A stretch of 23,819 bases of DNA from Priapulus caudatus (Eukaryota > Priapulida > Priapulimorpha > Priapulimorphida > Priapulidae), in the NCBI RefSeq assembly GCF_000485595.1, contig NW_014578152.1, positions 38,716-62,534 of the forward strand, read 5' to 3'. Positions within the stretch are counted from its first letter, which is position 1. The number at the start of each line of letters is the position of its first letter. A program made the position numbers and the translations under genes. Below the pieces are notes generated by a model. It searched no databases. It saw nothing but the letters and a program-made list of their open reading frames with translations, and was not told where the DNA came from. Positions 1 to 9,436 of the stretch are shown here, piece after piece.

Positions 1-1127
1 ATTGAGTTGAGATGAGGTAGCGTAATGTTCTTGGATTTTATATTATGATGACCGTCCTCAAATTCATAAAAATCATGGTATTGCACAGTGATTGGCTTGA
101 TCTTAGCCCCAGATTTGTCACAGAGATCTACGAAATCCTGAAAGGTACAAATCTCGGGACACTTGTTCATTTTTCTTCCGATGCTACCATGGACGCTGTC
201 TGCACGCATAAAAGTGTTCCCTTTCGAAATATTTCATTGTGATACTCTGAGGGCCCCAGTTTTGATTGACACACCAACACAACATGGTGTAAAGGTCACA
301 GTTTTTGTTTTGTCCTGTGCAGTTGTCTGCCCATAATATCACAATGTCCGTCTCACAAAGGTTCAAACACTTTATATACGTGGAGGCAACGTCCACGCCT
401 CATCTACCCGAGATGGCCTCATGCCACAAAATAACAAAGTTGCCATTTTCTTGTATTGATGCAAATGTCTCATTGAAGACAACTAATCTGCTAACAAAGA
501 AGTGTTCTTTGATGGTCATTTTGGGGAGAAGGATAACCTTCTGCATATCAACAGTAAATATACTAGTGTTCTCTGCATCAGCTGCACCATCGCGGTCTTC
601 GCGGTAATGGGTGCGAGCTGCTTTAGCCTTCTCATCGTGATCTTGGCCAACTTTGCATTGTTCACAAGCATCGACGTCATGAGCTTCATCAGGGTCTTTG
701 CAGTGTGCCTTGTACTTTGCACAAACGTCACAATCGTCCTGTGATGGTTTGCCAAAGCCAATGTTTTCTGATTGAAACACCCGCTGATACACAATGTAAC
801 TAATATCTCCATGCTTCGACTTATAGTCCTCCCACATAGCGATGATTGTCAATTGGGGGTTCAAGGTACCGCTTGTTGGGGGCATTCTGAAGATTATAGT
901 GGCTAACCTGGGGATGATAGGACATGATGTGCTCCCGAATTAAGTCTTTATCAAGTTTGTTTTTTGGAGCTGCCTTTCCGCGATTGTCTTTTATCAGAGT
1001 CCCCACTTTAACGGTTTCTTTACGTCTTACGAACTCCGAAATCATTCCGTCTGTTTTCAGTCCCAGTGTTCTGAGAAACATGAATTTACAAACTGATTCC
1101 TTTGATGTTGAGAGCGGCAGTCAGTAG
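1..1127 (-). pseudogene. Decayed DUF7869-like gene, 3' end outside window
   Basis: Three reading-frame segments on the minus strand join into one protein. The N-terminal part (about 1127-868) has the hydrophobic motif VCKFMFLRTLG. The middle (about 885-403) has Cys-rich stretches (CDVC, then CEQC) suggesting zinc binding, followed by an acidic/basic linker. The C-terminal part (399 to 1) contains ADNCTGQNKN, the signature I associate with DUF7869 proteins of invertebrates. Breaks: a frameshift near 862-868, an in-frame TGA at 400-402 (read-through context HEAISGR-stop-GVDVAST), and a second frameshift near 212-218, after which the frame stays open to base 1 (TFMRADSVHGS onward). No intron is needed across the segments, so this may be an intronless or transposon-borne copy. 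Open frame upstream stops at a TGA near 1125, where a TIR element begins. The DNCxGQNKN motif is seen directly; the family name is from memory and the molecular function is unknown. Confidence 0.65.
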
Positions 1128-1134
1128 ATGGGGG

Positions 1135-1384
1135 CAGCCCTATAGACCGAAGGTCCGATAGACCGAATATTGCAAAGGGTTAGGGTTAGGGCATATATAT
1201 GGTTTATAGTGGCATCATATGATTTATAGTTGCATCGGTGGATGTGCGGCATATTCAAGTTCGAATACGGCATCAGTGGATGTCCGGATGCGTAGCCCGG
1301 AGGCTAGGCGACCGATTCCGGACGTGTAGCCACTGCGTATTCGAATAAGCCTTTGGTCTATCGGGCCTTCGGTCTATAGGACTG
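1135..1384. mobile_element. 250-bp non-autonomous TIR element with telomere-like repeats
   Basis: The left end (1135-1164) and right end (1355-1384) are inverted copies of about 30 bp, beginning CAG(C/T)CCTATAGACCGAAGG and differing at two positions. Each arm holds a short internal direct repeat of ATAGACCGAA. Inside lie GGGTTAGGGTTAGGG (1177-1191) and an inner palindrome (TTCGAATACG.. near 1260 against CGTATTCGAA near 1336), so the whole element can fold into a long hairpin. AGTAGAT occurs just outside both ends (about 1123-1129 and 1391-1397) and could be a 7-bp target duplication with a few bases of drift, but this is uncertain. There is no coding capacity, which is typical of a MITE. Confidence 0.75.
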
Positions 1385-2196
1385 TAACCGAGTAGATTAG
1401 TACTTATTGTATCAACCACCAGCACCATAGTGAAAGGTGTGATTGTTTGCAGAATAGGTTACTGTCCAACCCACGCAACCCAAGGTGCACAATAGACATG
1501 TTTACATGGTCTCGCTATTTATAGACCAGGCTAACATGTGGCTGGATTGTAAGGATACACACAGATGACAGATCCTATCAATTACATTTCATATTCATAT
1601 TACAAATGCTTGCTAGTAGCTATTAACAACATCATTTCAACTAGTACACTGTATGCAAGGGAATGAGTAAACATACCCAAAAACTTGAGGGGTTCCAATG
1701 TGTCGCGTCATTGGCGTTGAAGTCAACGGTCCACTGACTTCAACATGACTAATCATGCAATAGTCATGCTCTGCCGACGGGACAGGGAATGGCACTGTAG
1801 GCCTTGCCTCATACCTGTGAATAGTTATATCTCATATTGAAATGGGGATAGTTTGTCAACTAAAAATATTTTAATAGCAAAGACTGTCATATTGGGTTAC
1901 GAAAGCAGAAACGAAGGAAAAATCTAAACATGGCAGCTTGCTAGTCAATGTTACGACGTGGGTCTCCACAATTGTGTCGCCCCGATCCATAACCAAAATT
2001 TGTAAACATTTGCGTAAAACTTAGGTTGGTATACCCTATAATATTCATAACGCATGGGCACAGGCTAGGTTCAAATAACCACCCCGGTGATCACTGACAT
2101 TGAGAATGGCAGTTGACACATTGAGACCTTCACCGGCCGGAATAATGATAAGAAATGAGTTCAGTTACGAAAAGTACGTCAGAGTAAGAAACACAT
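1385..2196. other. Intergenic stretch, nothing recognised
   Basis: AT-rich sequence with no open frame of coding character on either strand, no recognisable repeat ends and no RNA gene that I can see. Confidence 0.5.
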
Positions 2197-2203
2197 GAGA
2201 TAC

Positions 2204-2323
2204 TAGTCTGAGTTTCCTCTGACCAATGCCCACACCGACGATTTAACCAACACCAAATCCACCAAAATCGTCGGTGTGTGCATTGGATGATTGGTCAGAG
2301 GAAACTAGGGGCCTAGGACTAAC
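2204..2323. mobile_element. Short palindromic (MITE-like) element
   Basis: The left arm 2211-2244 (AGTTTCCTCTGACCAAT...CACACCGACGATTT) is matched in inverse by 2265-2306; the right arm has 8 extra bases (a repeat of CCAATCAT). The loop is only about 20 bp. GAGATAC lies at 2197-2203 and again at 2324-2330, giving a candidate 7-bp target duplication; between it and the arms both ends start with a TAGTC-like sequence. No coding capacity. Confidence 0.65.
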
Positions 2324-2667
2324 GAGATACGTATGCGACAGATAATGCTGCACGTACGGTGTGCGCAGGTATCGCACGGAAACCAAATGTACTTGAAAAT
2401 TCATAGCAATTGGAAAAAACAGGATACATGAACACAGAACAGTACAACTACAACTGGGCTCGATCCCACAGAGAAAGACATTCAATCAGCGATCTTTCAC
2501 AAACGGTTAATATGCGGTCCGTTGTGACCAACTGACCAAGGCTTTATGCTACTTTTTTTATATTTGTACAGTAATTGACTGATAGTAAGAAATAGTTACA
2601 CAAATATCAAAGACTATGTTAATTAAGTGGGTTCTAAGTCGTGATGCACAGTAGTAGTACTACTACT

Positions 2668-2723
2668 AGTACTAGTACTAGGGCAATCAGTACTAGTACT
2701 AGGGCAATCAGTACTAGTACTTA
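2668..2723. repeat. 21-bp tandem repeat
   Basis: The unit AGTACTAGTACTAGGGCAATC occurs at 2668-2688 and 2689-2709, with a third partial copy from 2710. It is preceded by a GTA/CTA trinucleotide run (2651-2668). On the minus strand the partial copy forms the first bases of the intron that follows the exon at 2725-2936. Confidence 0.85.
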
Positions 2724-2724
2724 C

Positions 2725-2936
2725 GTGTCCAATAGCAATTTGGTAAGATCTTCTTCTGACGTCAAACTCAATCTCTCCCGGAGCTTTTCCCATCGAGGAA
2801 ACTGATCGCCAAGACTCATTCGGAATCCTTTCCGACTCACATAGCTCTGCTTGGTCCAAAAACGTCTTCTCTTCTTCTCTGAACTCCAAAGTACACGACC
2901 GACAGCCACTGCTTCCATGGTTGTTACCTCCGCCAC
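2725..2936 (-). CDS. Candidate first coding exon, unknown protein
   Basis: The open frame starts at ATG 2936 (second in-frame ATG at 2918) and ends at a perfect donor, CAC|GTAAGT, at 2724-2719. The 70-residue peptide begins MAEVTTMEAVAVGRVLW, has a basic patch (SEKKRRRFWTK) and ends with a helix-like FPRWEKLRERLSLTSEED followed by LTKLLLD. The pattern RWxxLxxxLxLxSxxxLxxLLLD resembles a short motif I associate with invertebrate zinc-finger proteins, but I could not find the next exon downstream before base 1. Upstream (2940-3120) is GC-richer and carries a TG microsatellite, consistent with a 5' UTR or promoter. Start and donor are seen; function is unknown. Confidence 0.4.
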
Positions 2937-2967
2937 GGAGTGGAGCGGAGGTAATGTAATCCGCGCT

Positions 2968-2970
<3 letters not shown>

Positions 2971-3005
<35 letters not shown>

Positions 3006-3018
3006 TGTTGTGTGTGGT
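2971..3018. repeat. TG microsatellite
   Basis: An uninterrupted TG run to about 2998, followed by degenerate TGTGTGGTGTG sequence. It lies just upstream of the minus-strand exon at 2725-2936. Confidence 0.95.
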
Positions 3019-3254
3019 GTCCAGGTCCCATCGCGCGTCACAGCGAGCGCGCAAGTCAGCAGCAGCGAGTCAGTCAGCACAGCCAGCAGGCGAGTCGCGA
3101 GCCAGCTGTAACACATACATGTTACATGCTGGCGGAGCTATGCACTCTCCGTGAGTGCCTTCTGTCTAGTTTGATTTGTGCTCACTCCGCTCACACACTC
3201 ACGGCTGCGCCTCACTGGCGTACGGCCTGCGAAGAATACTTATCACACACATAG

Positions 3255-3500
3255 AATCCCCCTTTGTTTAAATTAATGTTCCGGGGTTGTTTTGAGACGC
3301 GCGCCCATTTTTGATTTTTTGAAGTTTCTGAACATCGAACAATTTATTCGGCTGGTATGATGTGTACAAATCAATTTTTCTATGCTATAACTGCAATTAA
3401 AGAATATTGGTGTTATTGAATGTTGGTGTAATCAGTGATATTTTCGCTGTCAGGTGAGATTATATTCAGCTATATTTAGTTTTTTTCTGAGCAAATTTCT
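3255..3500. other. Intergenic stretch, nothing recognised
   Basis: AT-rich, no coding frame and no repeat structure that I can support. Confidence 0.4.
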
Positions 3501-3506
3501 TGCAAT

Positions 3507-3772
3507 ACTCGCTTTAAGGGAAGCCATTTCCTCTTTTTTGAATGCTTCAAGCAGAGTTCGAAGTCGGTCTTTTGAGGACCTCTCTGATACTCTGTACCTT
3601 TTCACCAAGTGTATCATTGATATAGCCATTGACTACTTTGACAATTTCAGCCCATGCCTCTACTTTTTTTTGCTCCTACCATGGAACATGGTGTTTGGGC
3701 CAGGTACTCCGTCAGCAATATAATATCCACGGCTGGTCTGTAACGAAATGAGTTTTTCGTAGGCGGCATATT
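3507..3772 (-). pseudogene. Decayed Myb/SANT-like DNA-binding exon
   Basis: A polypyrimidine tract and CAG acceptor (3775-3773, TTTATCATTTCAG) are followed by AATATG, with ATG at 3769. The first frame gives MPPTKNSFRYRPAVDIILL and then TEYLAQTPCSMVG, the usual opening of the Myb/SANT-like proteins common in invertebrate genomes. An 8-A run (3664-3671) shifts the frame by one base; the next frame gives KVEAWAEIVKVVNGYINDTLG (the W and the VN pair are the typical core). A second shift near 3590 gives SERSSKDRLRTLLEAFKKE. The exon probably ends near 3506 at a possible GTATTG donor. With two frameshifts it cannot encode the full domain. Such proteins often accompany DNA transposons; here the function is inferred from pattern only. 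Confidence 0.5.
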
Positions 3773-3779
3773 CTGAAAT

Positions 3780-4770
3780 GATAAAAATTAAAACAAATCA
3801 ATAGAATTCATATAAACCTGTGGTGACAGGGGTGGATCCAGCTTCTTTTTTTAAAGCGGGGGTGATTATTGTTGAATAACATTCTTGTGATCCTATAGGC
3901 GTTCTTCCCCTCTTACTATTTTTTTTGTTGAAATTGGGTGGCCGGAAACACATTTTCCTAGCACATTCTTGTTAAAACATGCAAAAAGAGGATACACACC
4001 AGGACCCCTTACCTACGGGCCTTGTTGACCTTATACAATGGATGAGGCCTAGTTTTTCACACCTGGCATTGGGTGGTCCCACGGCACATAACCTGTCTTC
4101 GTAATACTAGAGCATATAGGGCCTTACTATAGTATACAGGCCTATCAATTTAGTCTTAGCATGCTGAGGCCACCTGTCTGTGTAGTAGGCCTATCATGCA
4201 TGGTATATTTATAGGATAAAATTTGAGACCTAGGCTATATGCAAACACAGGGCACGCACATGCGATAGGGATATATGTATGCTGTAGACACAGTCCTACA
4301 TATATATCAACATCATCATGCTTAACGGCTAAGTATATAGTTAGATAGATGGTCAATATGCTGAAACGCAGTGCATGGAGTGACATATGTCATGTGTGTG
4401 ACGGGCGAGTTTTTTGACAATTTTTGCATGAAATTGATCCCCGATAAAAGTAATTAAAAACAATCTTTAAGTGACTAATTTTGACAGCAATATGAACTAC
4501 GGTATCTGCAGCGTTCATATAACTACCAAACCTTGGAATAAATTATGATTAAACCTGCAAAAATAGGTTGAATGTGTGAACATATTTACTTACGATTCTA
4601 CGCTCACTTAAACGTCTTCCCGAATGGCGCTGTACGTTTATCGAACTGCACACAGTATGGTGACGTCACACACAAAAATGACAATCGTATTCGTAATCGG
4701 CGGGTTGCGAAACGTCTCTATTAAATGCATTTGTGCGGCAAGTCGATGTTTAGATGTTCGGTACTATGTA
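3780..4770. other. Non-coding stretch, possible transposon end at 3827
   Basis: CAGGGGTGGATCCAG at 3827-3841 looks like the start of a DNA-transposon terminal repeat, but I found no matching inverted end. The rest is AT-rich with no supported gene. Confidence 0.35.
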
Positions 4771-4823
4771 GCGTAAATATTTATTTATTTATTTCCGTAG
4801 TTTTTGCTTTTCTAGCATTTATT
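4771..4823 (-). terminator. Poly(A) signals after the DUF6589 terminal exon
   Basis: On the minus strand an AATAAA overlaps the stop codon (GAATAAATG, 4823-4818), and further copies occur in AAATAAATAAATAAATA at about 4793-4780. This marks 4819-5180 as a terminal exon. Confidence 0.6.
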
Positions 4824-5180
4824 CTGTTTGCATTAATAACACAATTTCCCGTTGCTCTGCAATCTCCTTCTTGAGCCTCACCAATCGTGATTTAAACGCA
4901 TCTACCCTAATGTTGCTGAGTGTTTGTGATGGCATGTTTTGGAAGGACTTGTGTTTTCGACCGGCCTTGCAGGTGAACAAGTCTTCCCCTATCAATATGG
5001 AAACGAATTCCTCAATGTTCTTATGTCTGTCTGTCGCTGTCTTTGTGTGCACCGTTGCTCGTGATAATTGAGATACCTCCTTCTCAAAAACCGAAACGAG
5101 GATCTTTGCCACACCGACCATCTGGCTGTGGCGTGCGACTGTGTCGGCAGTTAAATTCCCAGCAGCACCTTTGACACTTT
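4819..5180 (-). pseudogene. Terminal exon, DUF6589 C-terminus
   Basis: Acceptor TACTAATTTTTTCAG (CAG 5183-5181), with a branch-site-like TACTAAT. About 119 codons run without interruption to a TAA at 4821-4819. The peptide contains KGAAGNLTADTVARHSQMVG, then VLIGEDLF-like SILIGEDLFTCKAGRKHKSF and a final helix VDAFKSRLVRLKKEI. The order (G-N..T...V.R.S..., long helix, ED.F...GRKH.SF, closing amphipathic helix) is what I know for the DUF6589 C-terminus. It lies downstream of the other exons on the same strand and is followed by AATAAA signals. The exon is intact; whether it still splices to the upstream part is unknown, because the phase at the previous candidate donor does not match. Confidence 0.55.
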
Positions 5181-5199
5181 CTGAAAAAATTAGTAACAC

Positions 5200-6300
5200 C
5201 TGTGAGTTCAGAATTTAGATTCCATGAGATTTCATGCACACATATACATTGAACCATTTTAAGGTGTCAATGCCACAGGAAAAACATTTAGAGTCTGTAA
5301 ACAAAACATTAACTTGCCAGGTGTAAGTCACTAGTGTAATTGCAGTGTCATACAGTGTAATTCTAGTAAACATGTAATAATTGACATATAAATTATTCTA
5401 TGTGTTACTATTGTTTGTACGTAATGGATTGCTAATGTCAATGTTATTAAAACGATTTGTAAAACGCAACTGCAATTACAAGGTCAATAAAGGCAGAATA
5501 ACTGTTAAGTTTAGATGCATTGGTGTCGTATTTGCTTTGTATAAATAGTTATAACATTGTCACCGTACATCTATCACATGCAAGCACTATAGCAAAGGCA
5601 CAACACACACACCAGTCCCTCGCCAAAAGACCAAAACATCATTTACGGACATATCGTCCATGTAAAGAAAATAGATTTTTACAGACGCGAATTATATGTT
5701 ACTGGATCCAAAAAAAATATTAAAACATTAAAAAACCCATTCACATCTCGTTCTTTTCCTATGTGGACATATCTAAACATTATATTGCTTCCTGCTCATC
5801 ACCAACTATGTCGTTGACCCGTCCATGATAAAGCTGAACAAAGCTAGCATCGTTTATTTTTCATCCATTTGTGACGGCGTACAATCAGCATGCATTCGAA
5901 ATGCAGCTTTGTCACCTTAATGTAAGGTTTCTACCTATTTGCTAGCTTTGCTTTGCCCAATTTGATGTATCAGGTAAATCAGTTGATAGTAATAAACTTC
6001 CCATGATATTCACAACACACGTCGCATGCATCATTTCGTTATCTTTTATCGATATAAACAGCCAATTCTTCATCGCTTTCTCCACACCATAGATAATTGG
6101 TATAAACGCCGTATATAAGTACAGCCATAGGCAGGGATATTATGGTTAGGCAATAGTGTGGTGGTACTGACGTAACCCGTAGGCCTCAGCCGTAACTAGT
6201 TGATGTAATGTACGCTGACACACGGCTGGTAAAGGCAAATTTATTGGCGGACCCGGCAAAAATCACCAGGTTTGTCCGACGCCGACCTTTTGGCCGAGAC
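5200..6300. other. Intron-like stretch with weak inverted repeat
   Basis: AT-rich sequence between the terminal exon and the degenerate C-terminal region. AAAGCTAGCA (about 5838) and TTGCTAGCTTT (about 5940) form a short inverted pair, and GTGAC/GTCAC occur between them; this may be an old MITE. No gene seen. Confidence 0.35.
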
Positions 6301-6302
6301 TG

Positions 6303-6355
6303 ACACACACACCACACACACACACACACTACGACACACACACACACACACACAC
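6303..6355. repeat. CA microsatellite
   Basis: A CA run of about 53 bp interrupted by CACCAC and CTACGA. Confidence 0.95.
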
Positions 6356-6391
6356 ATGTGCAGCAACATCTTCAACAGGCAACACACGTTA

Positions 6392-6926
6392 TCATCCAAT
6401 CACCTTTGTACTCCCTTCAAAATTCCATCCTGCAGGCCATTGCGGATATTTGCCCTCCTTTTGCCTGCCGTTGATGTTTACTGCCTGGTTCCATGGGCAG
6501 CGTGTGTTTAGCCGCTCCGAAGACAGCACCATGGAGCTGCAGAAAGCAGCTTGTGCCCAACAGAGAGAGTTGGGTGATGTGTGAAAAAAATTCGAGCATC
6601 TCGCATTCAATCAATGATGACCATGGCATCATTTTCGAGCGGAAGGCATCCCTCGAACTTTTTGGTTCAACCCTCTCCACATTCTACCCCTTGGAGGTAT
6701 ACAGTTCTTCTTGACGTCGACAGACCCCTTGATCGTTAAACGTTGTTGATTCTGCGGAAGCTGTGGCAGGATTACTGCATTCCATTTCGCCGCCGGCACG
6801 CATCTCCTTCAATCCGACTTGGCATTCAAGCTGGATGTTTTCGCCAGAAAATAATGGGTCAAGATGCCGGAAAATCTTGGTTTGGGCAGACGCAGTAACA
6901 AGCATCTGCGTTAGGCCTTGATCCTC
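6392..6926 (-). pseudogene. Degenerate DUF6589 C-terminal region
   Basis: One frame is open from about 6926 to 6417 with a single TAG at 6686-6684, but it does not read like the family. Another frame (6610 to 6392) contains MVLSSERLNTRCPWNQAVN, matching the family's L..R.....WN..VN motif, and a third frame just after it reads GKRRANIRNGLQDG, resembling the following block. So the region is probably the expected C-terminal middle of the protein with several shifts. A candidate donor, AAAG|GTGATT, lies near 6406. The assignment is by pattern and order only. Confidence 0.4.
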
Positions 6927-6995
6927 TGGCGTTCAATGTTGGTGAGCGGTTCCTGCAGATGTGTAAGATGTTGAGTATCTGTTTAGCTAGTGTCT

Positions 6996-7250
6996 TTATA
7001 TGAATGCAAATGTTTCTTGTCTGCTATTTGGAAAAATTCCTCGAGGGGTTCTTGAAAGTTTTGTCTTCAAGCAATGTAATGCAGCCAGGACGATGTATTC
7101 GTCGCAACAGAATTCCAGAAACTCTTCGTTGTGGTTGAACTTCTGCTTGCAGTCACTTGAGACGTTGCGGTGATTGAATACTTGCTTCAAATGTACAAGG
7201 GTACCCTTCTCTCTTCCACTAGAGGCAGAGTATAGCTCATCGAAGATATC
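6996..7250 (-). pseudogene. DUF6589 exon, premature end
   Basis: Acceptor ACTAATGTGGCATACATTGCAG (CAG 7253-7251) in phase 0. It encodes DIFDELYSASSGREKGTLVH, then LKQVFNHRNV and FLEFCCDEYIVLAALHCL, a good match to the family pattern (LYSxxSGxxKGT, then an all-helical stretch). After HCL the sequence (KTKLSRTPRGIFPNS) no longer looks like the family and stops at 6998-6996. No GT donor occurs soon after, so either the reading frame was lost here or the original donor has mutated. Confidence 0.65.
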
Positions 7251-7414
7251 CTGCAATGTATGCCACATTAGTTAAGACAATTGTGCCACGTAAGTTACAC
7301 AACTGCATGCTCACGCATTTCTATTTAATTAGGACATTTATACTTTAGCGAATACTAAAATGATAATAATGTAATAATAAAATTACGTCAATATGTAATA
7401 GCATATGTGCGCAC

Positions 7415-7669
7415 CTGCAGCAGAAGGCAGCGCTTGTGCCATTCCTGTATACACATGGTCAGGCCTTGCAGCTGCTCCCAAGGTGAGTTTCCATTGACCC
7501 TGGCATTTTGCGCATCGTTGCCACGTTCGCAGCTGAGCGCATCGGCATAGAGAGGAAGAGTGAAGGGATCCCCGTTTGGCTTTAGTGGCAGGTAGCGGTG
7601 GTACTCGGCCATTATCTCAACCATCTCGGCCACTTTGCCCTCATCCTTATCGAGGACACCCAAGGGTAA
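7415..7669 (-). pseudogene. DUF6589 core exon
   Basis: Acceptor TTACTACTTTCAG (CAG 7672-7670) and donor CTGCAG|GTGCGC (7414). The exon is exactly 85 codons, phase 0 at both ends. It encodes LPLGVLDKDEGKVAEMVEIM, then KPNGDPFTLPLYADALSCER and GNDAQNARVNG, ending EWHKRCLLLQ. The LYADALSCER segment corresponds to the family's GDxLTxER-like motif and supplies a second conserved acidic position. No stop or shift is present in this exon. Confidence 0.75.
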
Positions 7670-7923
7670 CTGAAAGTAGTAAAATATAACGTTACAACAG
7701 CTCACGGCAGCCACATGCATTTCCAGTAAAACTGCAAGCCAAATTCAGTTTATGCATGTAACATCCCTGCAATATGGTTAAACACTAAAAATTTTATTCG
7801 CTACATTTCAAATAGGTTTGACGCTTCCTTAAACTAGTTGCATAAAATAGTATTGGCGCATCACTCATAAATGAAAAATTGTAGATAACAGATTTACAGG
7901 AAATACGAAAATTTCAAACGTAC

Positions 7924-8291
7924 GATTTGACTCCTGCATTCCTCTTAGCAGATTGACTCCTGTTGAAACTCGTGCTTGATGTGCCCGGCCACTTCACTCT
8001 GTAGGTCCTGGAAGAATGGCATGTTATTGCAAAGCACTCTTTCTATGAGTTGGCTCATTTCTAGTTGCAGAGCAGCTTCATCATTTCTTGACGGCAAGTA
8101 TTTCTCTAATGGTATTAAGGATATGTCTGCAGGAGAAGGTTGCTCGTCACTTAGGTGAAGCGACGGAATTCTGTCTATGGCAGCGTAGGCTTGGACCATG
8201 TTCAACTGCTTATTGGCTTTGTCTCTGGTCTGATGGCGTACAGATACTCGCTGGTTGACATTGTCAAAGCACAATGAGTACCCAAGTATGC
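7924..8291 (-). pseudogene. DUF6589 core exon with in-frame TAA
   Basis: Acceptor CTGTCTCTTTCAG (CAG 8294-8292). The single base carried over from the previous exon completes a Gly codon, giving GDKGILGYSLCFDNVNQRV. The CFDNVNQRVSVRHQTRD block is the most recognisable DUF6589 feature; its Asp-Asn pair is conserved in the family as I know it. The exon continues through AYAAIDRIPSLHLSDEQPSP and LPSRNDEAALQLEMSQLIERV to HIKHEF. A TAA at 7947-7945 interrupts it seven codons before a phase-0 donor, ATC|GTACGT (7923-7918). Reading through that stop, the exon joins the next one in frame as SQI-LPLGV. Confidence 0.7.
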
Positions 8292-8557
8292 CTGAAAGAG
8301 ACAGCACACATCGTACATGAGATTACACATGTGCTGTTAGTATTTCTGCAACGTTTTTACTAGGCGCATGGGGTATTACCTTGCTAAAGTTTATTTAGAT
8401 AAGTTTCTGTAGGAAAGTTTTAATACAAGCTAAAACTTATATAGGGTTATAAATGTTAATGCATATACATCCAACATCAAGGTGAGCATGTTAAGGCACA
8501 TGTATGTTTTCATATAGCAATAGCACTTGTGAGAATCAAAAATTGTGTAATTGTTAC

Positions 8558-8786
8558 CTTTGTCTCCTTTGTGGATGGGAGTGGCAACATCGAACGGCTG
8601 GACTTGTCCGTCAGCATCCCCTTTCCTGAAAGGGCGGCAGTGGAGACCAAAGCAAGAGAATCCGTCCTCTGGACCATGCTGCAGAACCTCGTTGTCATCG
8701 GTAGCTGCTTTTCGCACGTCGGTCGATGGCATTTCTAGTGCATTCAATGAGACGCTTGTGCCAAGGTGGTTAAATCTGCTGAACAA
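8558..8786 (-). pseudogene. DUF6589 gene exon
   Basis: Acceptor ATTTTATGTTGCAG (CAG 8789-8787) and donor AAG|GTAACA (8557-8556). The exon opens in phase 0 with LFSRFNHLGTSVSLNALE, continuing the helix from the previous segment, and ends with HKGDK plus one base of the next codon. Its 229 bases contain no stop in frame. The middle (DVRKAATDDNEVLQ) is acidic and probably loop-like. It is intact by itself but belongs to a gene that is broken elsewhere. Confidence 0.65.
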
Positions 8787-8908
8787 CTGCAACATAAAAT
8801 AAATAACATGGCTGCATTTCTGTTTTAGCAAATGGTGCAAGGCAGCAACGAAATCTACAATTTACAAATGTGCAAAATTTAGAGTTTTAACAAATATACG
8901 AGACTTAC

Positions 8909-9279
8909 TCTCTTCTGCCAGCCAGAGCTTAACATTTGCATCATCAGTCCGGATCGTCACTCATTCGTCTTGGTTTTTTTTCTGATACGAGGATGTTCCC
9001 TTAACATTCTATATTGCTTGATGGAGATGTTTGGCTTGAGTGCAAGGCCAAGATATTCTGGAAGTCTGGTAGAAGTGACAGCTGCGTTGAGAGGTTTGGT
9101 CAGTTGTGGGCAGTGTGCTGCTCTGCTCTCGTGACCTATATCCAGCTAATTTGCTAATTTGCTCAAGTGTTTTTTTGCCACGAAATATAGATTTTGTTTT
9201 CTGTGTGATTTTTTGTATTCGATGTCGCACTACATCCTGTGCCCAGTTTGTTATGGATCTCTTAAACCCAGTGCTACAG
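8909..9279 (-). pseudogene. DUF6589 gene segment between hAT and intron
   Basis: Immediately downstream of the hAT element the frame reads ITNWAQDVVRHRIQKITQK, then shifts at an 8-bp tandem duplication (GCTAATTT twice, 9145-9160 on the plus strand). The next frame gives LTKPLNAAVTSTRLPEYLG and LALKPNISIKQYRMLREHP. An in-frame TGA (8957-8959, probably a decayed CGA) follows TKTNE, after which RSGLMMQMLSSGWQKR runs to a strong donor, AGA|GTAAGT (8908-8903). Phase 0 at the donor matches the next exon. Two separate breaks in this segment show that the gene is not functional as written. Confidence 0.6.
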
Positions 9280-9436
9280 CAGTGCCTGAAATGAGGGCCA
9301 GCCAAATTTTTTTTTGGGCCAGTAAAAATTTTGAGCCACTGGCCCAAATGAAAAGTTGGTGGCCCAAATATTTTTACAATTTTTCATATAAAAAACAAAT
9401 TCATAACATGTTTCAACATTTATTCGTCCGAATAGG

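Noticed and set aside
3454-3723. Plus-strand open frame of 89 codons
   Set aside because: It is the antisense shadow of the minus-strand Myb/SANT-like exon and has no coding character itself.
3827-3841. CAGGGGTGGATCCAG as a transposon end
   Set aside because: It resembles a known kind of terminal repeat, but no inverted partner was found nearby, so I do not call an element.
4156-4386. Minus-strand open frame of 76 codons
   Set aside because: Biased AT-rich composition, no motif, no splice context; likely chance.
6684-6905. PHD-finger-like reading of the Cys residues after the DUF6589 exon
   Set aside because: Only scattered Cys (for example CYCVCPNQ in one frame) without the C4HC3 spacing, so no domain can be supported.
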